A stretch of 64,000 nucleotides of DNA from JAAUTG01 sp964458705 (GCA_964458705.1 CAYWKD010000011.1:18496-82495); one strand, 5' to 3'; counted from the stretch's first letter, positions 1 through 8,833 are shown. Translations and numbers: made by a program. The notes: generated from the letters alone by a model not told the origin.

Positions 1-798
1 GGCATATTAAAATCAAAAGAGGAAAAAGAGTTTATGTACCAATATGATGAACGAGGTTCACTTGCTCCTCGTGATATTGTCGCAAGAGCAATTGACAATG
101 AAATGAAAATGCGAGGAGATGAGTGCATGTATTTGGATTGCAGACACTTAGATAAAGAAGACTTTATTCAACATTTTCCCAATATTTACAAAAAATGCCT
201 AAGTATTGGCATTGATCCCATGCTAAATATGATTCCTGTTGTGCCAGCTTGTCACTATTTCTGTGGAGGTATTCGAGTCGATGAATATGGCAGAAGCTCT
301 ATCGAACGCCTGTATGCCTGCGGTGAATGCACTTGCACAGGATTACATGGAGCTAATCGCTTAGCTTCCAATTCACTATTGGAGGCATTGGTATTTGGAC
401 ACCGAATTCATGAGATGATCGCAAAAGAAATTGATACTTATACCTTCCAAAAGGATATTCCAGACTGGATGGTAAGAAGTACAACTGAACCTAGAGAACG
501 CGTACTACTAACACAGAGTATGAAGGAAATCAAGGAAATTATGAGCAGCTACGTTGGCATTGTACGCTCCAATGTGCGTCTAAAAAGAGCATTAGATCGT
601 CTGCATTTATTATATATAGAAACAGAACATATTTATAATTCTGCTCCCCTTTCCCCGCAACTCTGCGAACTAAGGAATTTGATCACTATTAGCTATCTCA
701 TTTCTCGTTCCGCCTCTATGCGTCGAGAGAGTAGAGGGTTACATTACACAACAGATCATCCAAAACGTAAGGACTTTATTGAATATTCTATTTTGTAG
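1..798 (+). CDS. nadB: L-aspartate oxidase, C-terminal part (5' end outside window)
   Basis: This flavoenzyme oxidises L-aspartate to iminoaspartate, the first step of quinolinate and NAD synthesis in the cytoplasm. The frame is open from base 1 with no stop, so the gene starts upstream of the window. The first ATG at base 34 is internal to the protein. Visible family signatures are the SLAPRDIVARAI segment, a substrate-site stretch containing HYFCGGIRVDEYGR, and the FAD-binding C-terminal motif around ACGECTCTGLHGANRLASNS. A helical C-terminal domain follows, as is usual for NadB. The stop is TAG at 796-798. Succinate dehydrogenase/fumarate reductase flavoproteins are relatives, but the GLHGANRLASNSLLEALVFG signature favours NadB. 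Confidence 0.93.
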   Translation, partial: GILKSKEEKEFMYQYDERGSLAPRDIVARAIDNEMKMRGDECMYLDCRHLDKEDFIQHFPNIYKKCLSIGIDPMLNMIPVVPACHYFCGGIRVDEYGRSSIERLYACGECTCTGLHGANRLASNSLLEALVFGHRIHEMIAKEIDTYTFQKDIPDWMVRSTTEPRERVLLTQSMKEIKEIMSSYVGIVRSNVRLKRALDRLHLLYIETEHIYNSAPLSPQLCELRNLITISYLISRSASMRRESRGLHYTTDHPKRKDFIEYSIL

Positions 799-819
799 TA
801 TTTTCTTGTTACTAAGATA

Positions 820-860
820 GTGGGCTGAAAGAAATACAGAATATTGCTCTTTCAGTCCAC
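820..860. terminator. Hairpin between convergent genes
   Basis: A 13-bp stem (820-832 with 848-860, one G-T pair) encloses a 15-nt loop, 21 bases after the nadB stop. No clear T-run follows on either strand. It lies between the nadB end and the end of the opposing small gene, so a shared terminator or 3'-end stabiliser is the likely role. Confidence 0.5.
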
Positions 861-876
861 ACAGTAAAGTGAGCGA

Positions 877-1101
877 CTAAAAACCGCTCTGTCCATCTGG
901 CACAATATCATTATCATCATACAATGGCTTTGGTGCAGTTATCTTTTTGTTAGGCTTTTTATATTTATTGGTAGAGCAGTTTTTGCCACAACTACCATAA
1001 GTAAAATTCAAAAATAGCAAGCCGAATAAAAAAAGAAACCATCCTTCAGTGATGGAAAAGTAAGCCATTACAGCGAGCGGTATAACAAAACATAATTTCA
1101 T
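877..1101 (-). CDS. Small membrane protein of unknown function (74 aa)
   Basis: I do not recognise the family. The first about 37 residues are almost entirely hydrophobic and could form one long or two closely spaced membrane segments with a GW kink between them. A short CGKNC pair of cysteines follows, then a Lys/Pro-rich soluble tail ending in an acidic, Asp-rich stretch. ATG start. The gene is convergent with nadB and shares the 820-860 hairpin. Small membrane ORFs of this kind can be spurious, but the transition from hydrophobic to charged sequence looks like a real protein. Confidence 0.5.
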   Translation of the reverse strand: MKLCFVIPLAVMAYFSITEGWFLFLFGLLFLNFTYGSCGKNCSTNKYKKPNKKITAPKPLYDDNDIVPDGQSGF

Positions 1102-1280
1102 TTGATGTATTTTAAAAGTTGAAGCACTAACATGCTATATATTTGCAAGGAGTACCAGTTCCTTCGACTAACACAGCTGTTTTCTATACTAGTATTAGTG
1201 CTTCCAATTATATTATAATCTAGATCCCAAAAACGTCATCGAGAGCGATGAAATTGGCAAGATGAGGGAATGAATAACTC

Positions 1281-1490
1281 TTAAGAAAGTCCTTTGTTTG
1301 GTGAGCCAGTTTCTTCAAAGTCCTTTCCATTCCAAAGTCCTAACCACTCGCAGTCTTTTCCAATCTTCTTGTAAGAAAGGAAACTTCTAACTGCATCTTC
1401 TTTTTCATCACGGTGAATTAAAATAGAGGAATGACCCGAATTAACGTTGAAATAGTACTTACCAGCACCCATTGTGAACTTCTTCTTCAT
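1281..1490 (-). CDS. Hypothetical protein, about 69 aa
   Basis: Unrecognised small soluble protein. The open frame extends up to 1571, but the segment before the ATG at 1490 looks like translated intergenic DNA. From this ATG the sequence reads like a compact beta-rich domain (MKKKFTMGAGKYYFNV, then SSILIHRDEKEDA, then GKDCEWLGLWNGKDFEE). The balanced composition and the regular alternation of hydrophobic and polar residues argue for a real gene. There is no linked gene and no obvious promoter box. The 1572-1795 stretch upstream is noncoding and AT-rich. Confidence 0.5.
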   Translation of the reverse strand: MKKKFTMGAGKYYFNVNSGHSSILIHRDEKEDAVRSFLSYKKIGKDCEWLGLWNGKDFEETGSPNKGLS

Positions 1491-1732
1491 AACGTATTGA
1501 ATTTGATCTGATAATTTCTCAAAAAATGAGTAAACCTTAATTACAATTATATTAATATAACGGCATTGCAATTGCGTTAGTTTATTTTTTTGTCAACTAG
1601 ATGTTAAATCTTAAAAAAATATTGTACTTACATGAACATTTTAATGAATCCTAAATCGTCAATTTACTCTTTGTTGTAATTGATGAATAGCAAAACCTAT
1701 TCTGTTTATTAAAAAGTATTGTCATTTTGCTG

Positions 1733-1740
1733 TACTTTTG
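1733..1740 (+). promoter_or_regulatory. -7 promoter box for sucC
   Basis: TACTTTTG matches the Bacteroidota sigma-A -7 consensus TAnnTTTG exactly and lies 56 bases before the sucC ATG. No well-spaced TTTG -33 element is seen, so the call rests on the -7 box alone. Confidence 0.5.
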
Positions 1741-1795
1741 AGGCGTCCAAGAGAAATCAAATTTGGGAAACCAACAAACATAAACTTTAACGACT

Positions 1796-3244
1796 ATGAA
1801 CTTACATGAATATCAAGGTAAAGATTTACTAGCTAGACATGGCGTACCAGTACAACAAGGCGTTGTAGCGCACACTTTAGAAGAAGCCGTGAAGGCTTAT
1901 GAGAAAATCCAACAAGATTCTGGCTCTGACTTTGCAGTAGTAAAAGCACAAATTCATGCTGGTGGACGTGGAAAAGGTGGTGGAGTAAAGCTGGCTAAGA
2001 ACTTAGATGATCTAAAAGAGCACGCTGGCAATATTTTGGGTATGATGCTGAAAACACCTCAAACGCCAGGAGGCATGAACGGTGAAGGCAAGCTAGTGAG
2101 AAAGGTACTAATCACTGAGGATGCTTATCAACCTGACTTTGATTCTTGTAAAGAATACTATGTTTCTATTTTAACAGATCGAGATTCCAAATCTAATGTA
2201 ATTGTTTATTCCATAAAAGGAGGAATGGATATTGAAACTGTTGCAGCAAAAACACCAGAATTAGTACATACAGAGAAGGTTGATCCTCAGCTAGGGCTAC
2301 AAGGATTTCAAGCGCGTCGTATCGCTTTCAATCTTGGATTGAGTGGGACAGCCTTTAAAAATATGGTTAAATTTATTTCAAAATTATATGACGCCTATGT
2401 CAAGTCGGATGCTTCTCTCATTGAAATTAATCCTTGTATGCACAATGGTCACGATGAAATGCTAGCCGTAGATTGTAAAATGACATTAGACGACAACGCT
2501 TTATTTCGCCATAAGGATTTAATAGCGTGGAGAGATAAGACTGAAGAAGATCCAATGGAAGTAGAGGCAGATGAACATGATTTGAACTATGTTAAACTAG
2601 ACGGAAACGTGGGTTGTATGGTGAATGGTGCAGGTCTAGCAATGGCTACAATGGATGTCATCAAGTTATCAGGTGGCGAACCAGCTAACTTTTTGGACGT
2701 AGGAGGTACAGCAGATGCAAAACGTGTAGAGCAAGCCTTCCGATTGATCCTGAGAGACCCTAATGTAGAGGCTATTTTGATTAATATTTTTGGCGGTATT
2801 GTTCGCTGTGATCGCGTGGCAAACGGAGTAGTTGAGGCTTACAGAAACATGGGAGATGAAATCAATGTACCTATCATTGTTAGACTTCAAGGTACAAATG
2901 CAGACATTGCTAAGACCATTATTGATGAATCTGGTCTAAATGTACGTTCTGCAACGCTACTGCAAGAAGCTGCAGATGAGGTGGCAAAAGCATTGCAACC
3001 CAATGATTTAACAAAGATTGAGGGTATCGGCCCGAAAATAGAAGAGGCTCTAAGTGAAGCAGGAATCAAGTCGTACAGGAAGCTCTCTAGCATGTCAGAA
3101 GATGCTATCAAAGAAGCATTAGCTGGAAAATTTCCGATGGCAAAACCTAGCACTTGGGCAAAGCAAGCAGATATGGCTTCTAAAGGTAAGTGGGATGAAT
3201 TGAAAAAGTGGCAAGATGAGCTAGATGGTGGATTAGAGAAATAG
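1796..3244 (+). CDS. sucC: Succinyl-CoA ligase beta subunit with C-terminal helix-hairpin-helix extension
   Basis: SucC forms the TCA-cycle enzyme that converts succinyl-CoA to succinate with NDP phosphorylation, together with SucD, which is not in the window. Residues 1-400 are a normal SucC: N-terminal NLHEYQGKDLL, the ATP-grasp part with KAQIHAGGRGKGGGVKL and EINPCMHN, and the CoA-ligase part with NFLDVGGTAD and NIFGGIVRCD. The family usually ends near residue 390-400. Here about 82 residues follow (401-482), with TKIEGIGPKIEEALSEAGI, then STWAKQADMASKGKWDEL. This is a helix-hairpin-helix-like module that I recall as a C-terminal tail on ribosomal protein L21 in some Bacteroidota. The fusion is in one uninterrupted frame and is followed by a strong terminator, so it is not a frameshift artefact. 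Confidence 0.95.
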   Translation: MNLHEYQGKDLLARHGVPVQQGVVAHTLEEAVKAYEKIQQDSGSDFAVVKAQIHAGGRGKGGGVKLAKNLDDLKEHAGNILGMMLKTPQTPGGMNGEGKLVRKVLITEDAYQPDFDSCKEYYVSILTDRDSKSNVIVYSIKGGMDIETVAAKTPELVHTEKVDPQLGLQGFQARRIAFNLGLSGTAFKNMVKFISKLYDAYVKSDASLIEINPCMHNGHDEMLAVDCKMTLDDNALFRHKDLIAWRDKTEEDPMEVEADEHDLNYVKLDGNVGCMVNGAGLAMATMDVIKLSGGEPANFLDVGGTADAKRVEQAFRLILRDPNVEAILINIFGGIVRCDRVANGVVEAYRNMGDEINVPIIVRLQGTNADIAKTIIDESGLNVRSATLLQEAADEVAKALQPNDLTKIEGIGPKIEEALSEAGIKSYRKLSSMSEDAIKEALAGKFPMAKPSTWAKQADMASKGKWDELKKWQDELDGGLEK

Positions 3245-3270
3245 CCCTTTATTTTTTAATAGAAGAGATT

Positions 3271-3312
3271 AAGACCTCAAGAGCTTTTGTGCTTTTGAGG
3301 TCTTATTATTTT
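3271..3312 (+). terminator. Rho-independent terminator of sucC
   Basis: A 14-bp stem with one G-T pair (3271-3284 with 3291-3304) and a 6-nt TTTTGT loop starts 26 bases after the sucC stop and is followed by ATTATTTT. The gap to the next gene (3245-3664) holds this hairpin and the promoter at 3558-3592. I see nothing else in it. Confidence 0.88.
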
Positions 3313-3557
3313 AATGCAACTTATTTGATTATATATTTAAGCATCCATAGAAAGCTTAGCTCACTTTTATCTTCATAACGATAGCTCTTACTCGATTATG
3401 TGAGATCATCTGGCTTATTGGATTGGCACAATAAATTCAATATTCTTACTATTTAGATCAAACAATTTTCTTTCTCAAAACTTTAATTATAAAAGTAAAT
3501 AAAGATTGCTTTAATGCTGTGACTTAAGTTCATAGTATGCAGTCAAAAAAGTGATTA

Positions 3558-3592
3558 TTTGTAATTATATATTTTATATACTCTTATACTTG
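3558..3592 (+). promoter_or_regulatory. Candidate Bacteroidota promoter
   Basis: TTTG at 3558-3561, a 23-bp spacer and TATACTTG at 3585-3592 (7 of 8 matches to TAnnTTTG). The expected start of transcription is near 3600, about 65 bases before the glucosaminidase ATG. Confidence 0.45.
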
Positions 3593-3664
3593 GGAAGCAA
3601 ATAATACATTGTTGGGGTAATTGGTGAAATTTTTACATATTTTTTTATTTAATTTTTTGTAGCT

Positions 3665-4516
3665 ATGGTGAAATATGAAATCTACAAACCCGTCCATCCT
3701 ATGCTTGTGAGGATGCGACTTTTCTTTGAGCGATACTGGCTTAAAGGAGGATTAATTTTCTTAGTTGGTTATCTGTTTTTCTTTAAAGATGTAAGTTTCC
3801 ATTTTTCGTTGAATACTGATCCAACTGACGAATTAGAAAAACAAGTAGTCCAACAAAGAAAGCCTGTTGAGGCAACTGCTGTAAGTACATCATTGGGTAA
3901 GAACGAACTTGCAGAAGAGCAAGAAGAAAAGGCAAAAGTTGAGCGTAATGCAACCAAAACTTGGAAGGATCGCAAGGCTAACAATTTTTCAAATGTTGGC
4001 TTTGTATTGAATCCTACCTATGCGAAGCGCCATAAAGTTGATCCTGATATTGTGGAGTATCACAATAATATCTGTAAAGAGTATATCCGACGATTTGCGA
4101 AAGTAGCAATTGCAGAGCAGCGAAAATATAGTATTCCTGCGAGTATTACGCTAGCGCAGGGTTTGCTGGAGTCTAATGCAGGAGAAAGTCGATTATCCCT
4201 AGAATCCAATAATCACTTTGGAATCAAATGTAAAAGCAAGTGCAAAGGATGTACCTGCAGAAATTATACAGATGATAGCATCTATGACATGTTCCGAGTG
4301 TTTGGTTCTGCATGGGAAAGTTATCGTGAACATTCTATTCTGTTGCAAAAGAGTCGGTACAAAGCACTATTTAATTTAGACAAATACGACTATCAAGAAT
4401 GGGCACATGGTTTAAAAAAAGCAGGTTATGCTACTGATCCTAAATACGCTTATAAATTGATTGATCTAATTGAATATTTTCAACTTTATCGCTTTGACCG
4501 TGTGAATATTGAATAA
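3665..4516 (+). CDS. Membrane-anchored glucosaminidase (GH73-type) peptidoglycan hydrolase
   Basis: Predicted N-acetylglucosaminidase that cuts peptidoglycan. A single membrane segment near residues 27-43 is followed by a charged, Glu/Lys-rich linker (about 55-110) and then the catalytic domain (about 130-280). Visible motifs are IPASITLAQGLLESNAGES, containing the likely catalytic Glu, then NNHFGIKC, then FGSAWESYREHSILLQKS, which are typical of this Bacteroidota family. The segment CKSKCKGCTC is a short four-cysteine cluster right after the NHFGIKC motif and is not needed for catalysis in the family. It could bind metal or form disulfides in the periplasm. Monocistronic, with its own promoter and terminator. 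ATG start at 3665. Confidence 0.85.
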   Translation: MVKYEIYKPVHPMLVRMRLFFERYWLKGGLIFLVGYLFFFKDVSFHFSLNTDPTDELEKQVVQQRKPVEATAVSTSLGKNELAEEQEEKAKVERNATKTWKDRKANNFSNVGFVLNPTYAKRHKVDPDIVEYHNNICKEYIRRFAKVAIAEQRKYSIPASITLAQGLLESNAGESRLSLESNNHFGIKCKSKCKGCTCRNYTDDSIYDMFRVFGSAWESYREHSILLQKSRYKALFNLDKYDYQEWAHGLKKAGYATDPKYAYKLIDLIEYFQLYRFDRVNIE

Positions 4517-4546
4517 TTCAAGAAATATTTTTGTAGAATTTATTTG

Positions 4547-4580
4547 GCGGTTTTTGGCTTCGGCTGAAAACCGCATTTTT
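4547..4580 (+). terminator. Terminator with UUCG-type tetraloop
   Basis: An 8-bp GC/AT stem (4547-4554 with 4567-4574) continues through G-T pairs to a C(TTCG)G tetraloop and is followed by ATTTTT. It sits 30 bases after the glucosaminidase stop, between convergent genes. Confidence 0.85.
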
Positions 4581-4601
4581 AATACTACAAGCCGATTACT
4601 T

Positions 4602-6224
4602 CTATTTTTTTTTCTTACTTTTATTATGCTCTAATGCAGCTTTTATAAACGCCACAAATAGTGGATGCGGTGTTTCTACTGTGCTTTTGTATTCAGGGTG
4701 AAACTGTACTCCAACAAACCATGGATGCCCTTCCAATTCCATAATCTCTACTAAGTCATTTTCTGGATTAATACCGACAGCTTTTAACCCCTTTTCGCCT
4801 AGTGCTTCTACGTAATCATTATTGATTTCGTAACGATGACGATGACGCTCTTTGATGCGCTTTTTGTTGTAAGCATTCATTACTTTAGAGTCTTTTTTTA
4901 GCTTGCATTCATAAACGCCTAGACGCATTGTACCTCCCTTATCCTTTAAGCCTTTCTGCTCATCCATTAAATGAACAACAGGATGCGGCGTATTGGCATC
5001 AATTTCTGTGGACACGGCATCTTCTAAGTTGAGTACATTTTGTGCAAACTCAGTAACAGCACACTGTAAGCCTAAACAAATACCTAAAAATGGTATATTG
5101 TTTTCTCTAGCGTATCTGATGGCTTTTAGTTTACCATCAATACCACGATCCCCAAATCCCGGAGCTACTAAAATACCATCTAAATGTTCCAAGCGTTTAG
5201 CTACGGTGATATCAGATTTTTCGAGATGTTCAGAGTGAACAGAATCCACTACTACTCTACAACGATGAACCGTTCCTGCATGTATGAAAGATTCAAATAT
5301 GGACTTATAGGCATCGGGAAGTTCGTTATACTTACCAACTAGTCCAATATTAACTTCATGAAGTGGATTTTTTAGCTTTTCTAGGAATTTGCGCCATTTC
5401 TTTAGCTGAGGTTCCTGCATATCAGGCAAGCGCAGCTTAGAAATCACTACGCTATCCAGTTTCTCTTCCAACATTAATAAAGGTACATGATAGATGCTGT
5501 CAGCTTCTATGGCTTCAATCACAGCTCGTACTTCTACATTACAAAACTGAGCAATTTTTCTACGCATCCCCATATTGATATGATGCTCCGTTCGGCAAAC
5601 TAGAATATCTGGCTGAATTCCTGCCATTTGTAATTCTTTGACAGAGTGCTGGGTCGGCTTTGTCTTTAATTCCTTTGTTGCCCTCAAATAAGGTACCAGC
5701 GTCAAATGGATTACAATACAATTTTCTTTTCCTAAATCACGCTGCAATTGCCGAAGAGCTTCCAAATAAGGAAGAGACTCTATATCACCTACTGTTCCTC
5801 CTAGTTCAGTAATAACAATATCATAACCATGCTTTTCGAGTAATTGTACTCTGTACTTGATCTCATCGGTTATATGAGGAATAACCTGTACCGTCTTTCC
5901 CAAAAACTTCCCCTGTCGTTCTTTATTTATGACAGTTTGGTAAATACGCCCTGTTGTTACATTGTTTGCTTGAGAAGTAGGCGTATCCAAAAAACGTTCA
6001 TAATGTCCTAAATCCAGATCCGTTTCGGCACCATCTTCCGTTACATAGCATTCGCCATGCTCATAAGGATTCATCGTACCAGGATCAACATTAATGTATG
6101 GATCAAATTTTTGAATAGTTACAGTAAAGCCTTTTTCTTGAAGTAGTTTTGCAAGAGAAGCTGCAATAATACCTTTACCTAAAGAAGAAGTAACACCTCC
6201 CGTAACAAATATATATTTAGTCAT
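4602..6224 (-). CDS. pyrG: CTP synthase (glutamine-hydrolysing)
   Basis: Converts UTP, ATP and glutamine to CTP in the cytoplasm. The 540-aa length is standard. The N-terminal synthetase domain starts with KYIFVTGGVTSSLGKGI (P-loop) and contains DPYINVDPGTMNPYEHGE and GGTVGDIE. The C-terminal class I glutamine amidotransferase domain has the nucleophile Cys383 in GICLGLQ and the His509/Glu511 pair in VQFHPEY. It ends in a poly-lysine tail. Monocistronic and convergent with the glucosaminidase gene, with a good promoter just upstream. Confidence 0.98.
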   Translation of the reverse strand: MTKYIFVTGGVTSSLGKGIIAASLAKLLQEKGFTVTIQKFDPYINVDPGTMNPYEHGECYVTEDGAETDLDLGHYERFLDTPTSQANNVTTGRIYQTVINKERQGKFLGKTVQVIPHITDEIKYRVQLLEKHGYDIVITELGGTVGDIESLPYLEALRQLQRDLGKENCIVIHLTLVPYLRATKELKTKPTQHSVKELQMAGIQPDILVCRTEHHINMGMRRKIAQFCNVEVRAVIEAIEADSIYHVPLLMLEEKLDSVVISKLRLPDMQEPQLKKWRKFLEKLKNPLHEVNIGLVGKYNELPDAYKSIFESFIHAGTVHRCRVVVDSVHSEHLEKSDITVAKRLEHLDGILVAPGFGDRGIDGKLKAIRYARENNIPFLGICLGLQCAVTEFAQNVLNLEDAVSTEIDANTPHPVVHLMDEQKGLKDKGGTMRLGVYECKLKKDSKVMNAYNKKRIKERHRHRYEINNDYVEALGEKGLKAVGINPENDLVEIMELEGHPWFVGVQFHPEYKSTVETPHPLFVAFIKAALEHNKSKKKK

Positions 6225-6264
6225 ACTAACTCGAGATTGAAATAAAGACTTTTGCTACGGAATA

Positions 6265-6299
6265 CAAAGATAGAATGAATAGAGCGTATTCAATGCAAA
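6265..6299 (-). promoter_or_regulatory. pyrG promoter
   Basis: On the minus strand TATCTTTG (6265-6272) is a perfect TAnnTTTG -7 box, 41 bases from the pyrG ATG. TTTG at 6296-6299 (23-bp spacer) or TTG at 6291-6293 (18-bp spacer) can serve as the -33 element. Confidence 0.6.
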
Positions 6300-6464
6300 T
6301 TGAACAAGTATTTATTCATGCCATGCAAAAATGATTAGTCTTGATTTTTTTATGTCCTAATTTATAGTGGCTTTTAAGTAGTATCATCATAACTACAATG
6401 TCACAGAAAAAAGAGCATTGGAATAAATCCTTAGCTAGCAGGTTTATAATATTATCCTTCAAGG

Positions 6465-7679
6465 TTAACTATTGATCGCTTTAATGCCTGGCAATTCTTT
6501 TCCTTCCAAAAATTCTAGCATTGCGCCACCGCCCGTAGAAGCAAAGCTCACCTTATCAATTAAGCCCATTTGTTTTATAGCAGCAACGGAATCGCCACCT
6601 CCAATTAATGAAAAGGCACCAGCCTCAGTTGCTTTAGCTACATACTCAGCAATCGAGCGTGTGCCTGTGGCAAAACTTTCAAATTCAAAAACCCCCATTG
6701 GACCATTCCAAAGGATTGTTTTGGACTCTAGCAATATTTTACCAAATAAGTCAATCGTTTTAGGGCCAATATCTAGACCTTCCCAGCCATCTGGTATTTG
6801 ACCTGCTTCTACAAATTCTGTGTTAGCGTCATTTGAAAAGTCATCTGCTATTTTATTGTCCACTGGTAAAAAGACATTTACACCTTTTTCTTTTGCTTTT
6901 TTCAATAAGTCCAAGGTTAAATCCATCTTATCTTCCTCGAAAATAGAGTTTCCAATACTTCCTCCTTGAGCTTTGGAAAAAGTATAAGCCATACCACCGC
7001 CAATGATTAGATTATCCACTCTGTCTAAAAGACGTTCTAATAATAGTAGTTTATCAGAAACTTTTGCGCCTCCTGTAATAGCAGTAATTGGTCGTTCATC
7101 GCTATTGAGTGCCTTAGTAGCATTCACAATTTCATTCTCCATCAATAAGCCAAAAACGCGATTCTCAGGAGTAAAAAATTTAGCTATGGTAGCAGTAGAA
7201 GCGTGCTCGCGGTGTGCAGAACCAAAGGCATCATTAATGTAAATATTTCCCAATTTGGACAAGGCCTCTGCAAATTGCTCATCTCCTTTTTTTTCCTCTT
7301 TTTGGAATCTTGTATTTTCTAGCAGTAGCACCTCTCCTGGTTTTAGTTCGCTTACCACCATATCTACACCTGTTCCGACAGTCTGATTTACAAACTTTAC
7401 TGTTACATTAGGTAAATAAGACTGAAGCGTTTCCACAACATGCTCTAATGTGAACTTTTCTCGATCAATTGTTCCATCAGATAATAATTTTTTCATTGGT
7501 CTGCCCAAATGAGACATCAATATTGCAGCGCCACCATTTGAAATCACATGTTTGATGGTAGGAATTGCAGCACGAATTCGGTTGTCATCTGTAACATTGA
7601 ACTCTGCCTCCAATGGCACATTAAAGTCTACACGAATTAAGACCTTTTTACCATTGAAGTTTATTTCATTGATTTTCAT
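6465..7679 (-). CDS. pgk: Phosphoglycerate kinase
   Basis: Transfers phosphate between 1,3-bisphosphoglycerate and ADP in glycolysis. The 404-aa length fits the family. The N-terminal domain shows VLIRVDFNVPL and ILMSHLGRP, with YINDAFGSAHREHAST further on. The C-terminal nucleotide domain has ITGGAKVSDKL, ILWNGPMGVFE and the LIGGGDSVAAI and STGGGAMLEFLEG motifs. It lies 95 bases downstream of gap on the same strand, the common gap-pgk arrangement. A hairpin in between may lower pgk expression relative to gap. Confidence 0.98.
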   Translation of the reverse strand: MKINEINFNGKKVLIRVDFNVPLEAEFNVTDDNRIRAAIPTIKHVISNGGAAILMSHLGRPMKKLLSDGTIDREKFTLEHVVETLQSYLPNVTVKFVNQTVGTGVDMVVSELKPGEVLLLENTRFQKEEKKGDEQFAEALSKLGNIYINDAFGSAHREHASTATIAKFFTPENRVFGLLMENEIVNATKALNSDERPITAITGGAKVSDKLLLLERLLDRVDNLIIGGGMAYTFSKAQGGSIGNSIFEEDKMDLTLDLLKKAKEKGVNVFLPVDNKIADDFSNDANTEFVEAGQIPDGWEGLDIGPKTIDLFGKILLESKTILWNGPMGVFEFESFATGTRSIAEYVAKATEAGAFSLIGGGDSVAAIKQMGLIDKVSFASTGGGAMLEFLEGKELPGIKAINS

Positions 7680-7714
7680 TTTTCTTTTATTTGATGTTAA
7701 GGAAATAGGAGAGT

Positions 7715-7761
7715 ATAAAACTTCACAATTCCAAAAATTTAAAAACTTTAGAATTGTGAAG
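7715..7761 (-). terminator. Hairpin between gap and pgk (attenuator-like)
   Basis: An 11-bp perfect inverted repeat (7721-7731 with 7751-7761) with a 19-nt loop. In the direction of gap transcription the stem is followed by TTTTAT. It begins 13 bases after the gap stop and ends 41 bases before the pgk ATG. It may be a partial terminator or a 3'-end stabiliser for the gap message. Confidence 0.6.
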
Positions 7762-7774
7762 CTAGTAATTAAGA

Positions 7775-8776
7775 TTAAGCAGTAGCTACTTTGTAAGCTA
7801 ACTCAGCCAATCGAGCTGAATAACCAGCTTCGTTGTCATACCAACTTACTACTTTAATCATGTTGCCATTCACAGCAGTCATCAAGGAATCAAAAATAGA
7901 TGAATGCTTATTGCCAACAATGTCAGAAGAAACTAAAGGATCTTCTGAATATTCTAGTACTCCTTTCATTTCACCTTCTGCATACTTCTTAAAAGTAGCA
8001 TTGATTTCTTCAACAGAAGGCACCTTATCTACTACTACGTTTAACTCTACCATTGATCCTGTAACTACTGGCACGCGTACCGCAATAGCAAATATTTTAC
8101 CCGCAAAAGAAGGAATAACCTTACCTGTTGCAGAAGCAGCACCAGTGGAAGTAGGAACTATATTTTGAGCTGCTGCTCTTGCGCGACGCATATCTTCATG
8201 AGGGGCATCTTGCAAATTCTGATCTGCTGTGTAGGCGTGTGTAGTGGTCATTGTACCATTAATAATACCAAAATTATCCTCAATAATCTTTACGACTGGC
8301 GCAAGGCAATTGGTCGTACAAGAAGCATTTGAATAGATGGATTCATCCGTTGATATGTTTTCATTATTTACACCCAGCACTACGGTAGATACTCCAGCCG
8401 AGCCCTTTGCTGGTGCAGAAATAACAACTTTCTTTGCTCCAGCACTTACGTGCATACTTGCTTTTTCTCTACTTCTAAATCGACCAGTACATTCTAGCAC
8501 CACGTCAATATTATTTTCTGCCCAAGGCAACTTAGATGGATCTCGCTCAGCAGTGGCAACGATTTCTTTACCATTTACGATTAATTTATCATCTGTAAAA
8601 TCAACAGTTCCATTAAATCTTCCGTGAGCCGTATCGTATTTTAGAAGATGTGCTAACATTCTATTATCTGTAAGATCATTGATAGCTACTACTTCTACAT
8701 CATCCATCTCAATCAAGTTGCGAAAAGTCAGTCTTCCAATACGACCGAAACCATTAATTGCAATTCTCTTAGCCAT
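7775..8776 (-). CDS. gap: Glyceraldehyde-3-phosphate dehydrogenase, type I
   Basis: Oxidises glyceraldehyde-3-phosphate with NAD(P) in glycolysis. 333 aa, normal length. The N-terminal nucleotide fold starts with AINGFGRIGRLTFRNL. The catalytic Cys is in SNASCTTNCLAPV. Also present are HAYTADQNLQDAPHEDMRRA, then STGAASATGKVIPS, and the C-terminal WYDNEAGYS. It is the first gene of a gap-pgk pair and is divergent from the biotin carrier gene. Confidence 0.97.
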   Translation of the reverse strand: MAKRIAINGFGRIGRLTFRNLIEMDDVEVVAINDLTDNRMLAHLLKYDTAHGRFNGTVDFTDDKLIVNGKEIVATAERDPSKLPWAENNIDVVLECTGRFRSREKASMHVSAGAKKVVISAPAKGSAGVSTVVLGVNNENISTDESIYSNASCTTNCLAPVVKIIEDNFGIINGTMTTTHAYTADQNLQDAPHEDMRRARAAAQNIVPTSTGAASATGKVIPSFAGKIFAIAVRVPVVTGSMVELNVVVDKVPSVEEINATFKKYAEGEMKGVLEYSEDPLVSSDIVGNKHSSIFDSLMTAVNGNMIKVVSWYDNEAGYSARLAELAYKVATA

Positions 8777-8825
8777 AGTGTTAATTTTGTTTGTTTAATT
8801 TTTTACCAAAAAAGAATACAAATAT

Positions 8826-8833
8826 CAAAAATA
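8826..8833 (-). promoter_or_regulatory. -7 promoter box for gap
   Basis: The minus strand reads TATTTTTG, an exact match to TAnnTTTG, 50 bases before the gap ATG. No well-spaced -33 element is visible. Confidence 0.42.

Noticed and set aside
6472..8627. Several open frames on the + strand opposite pgk and gap
   Set aside because: They are antisense shadows of strongly conserved glycolytic genes and have no protein-like features.
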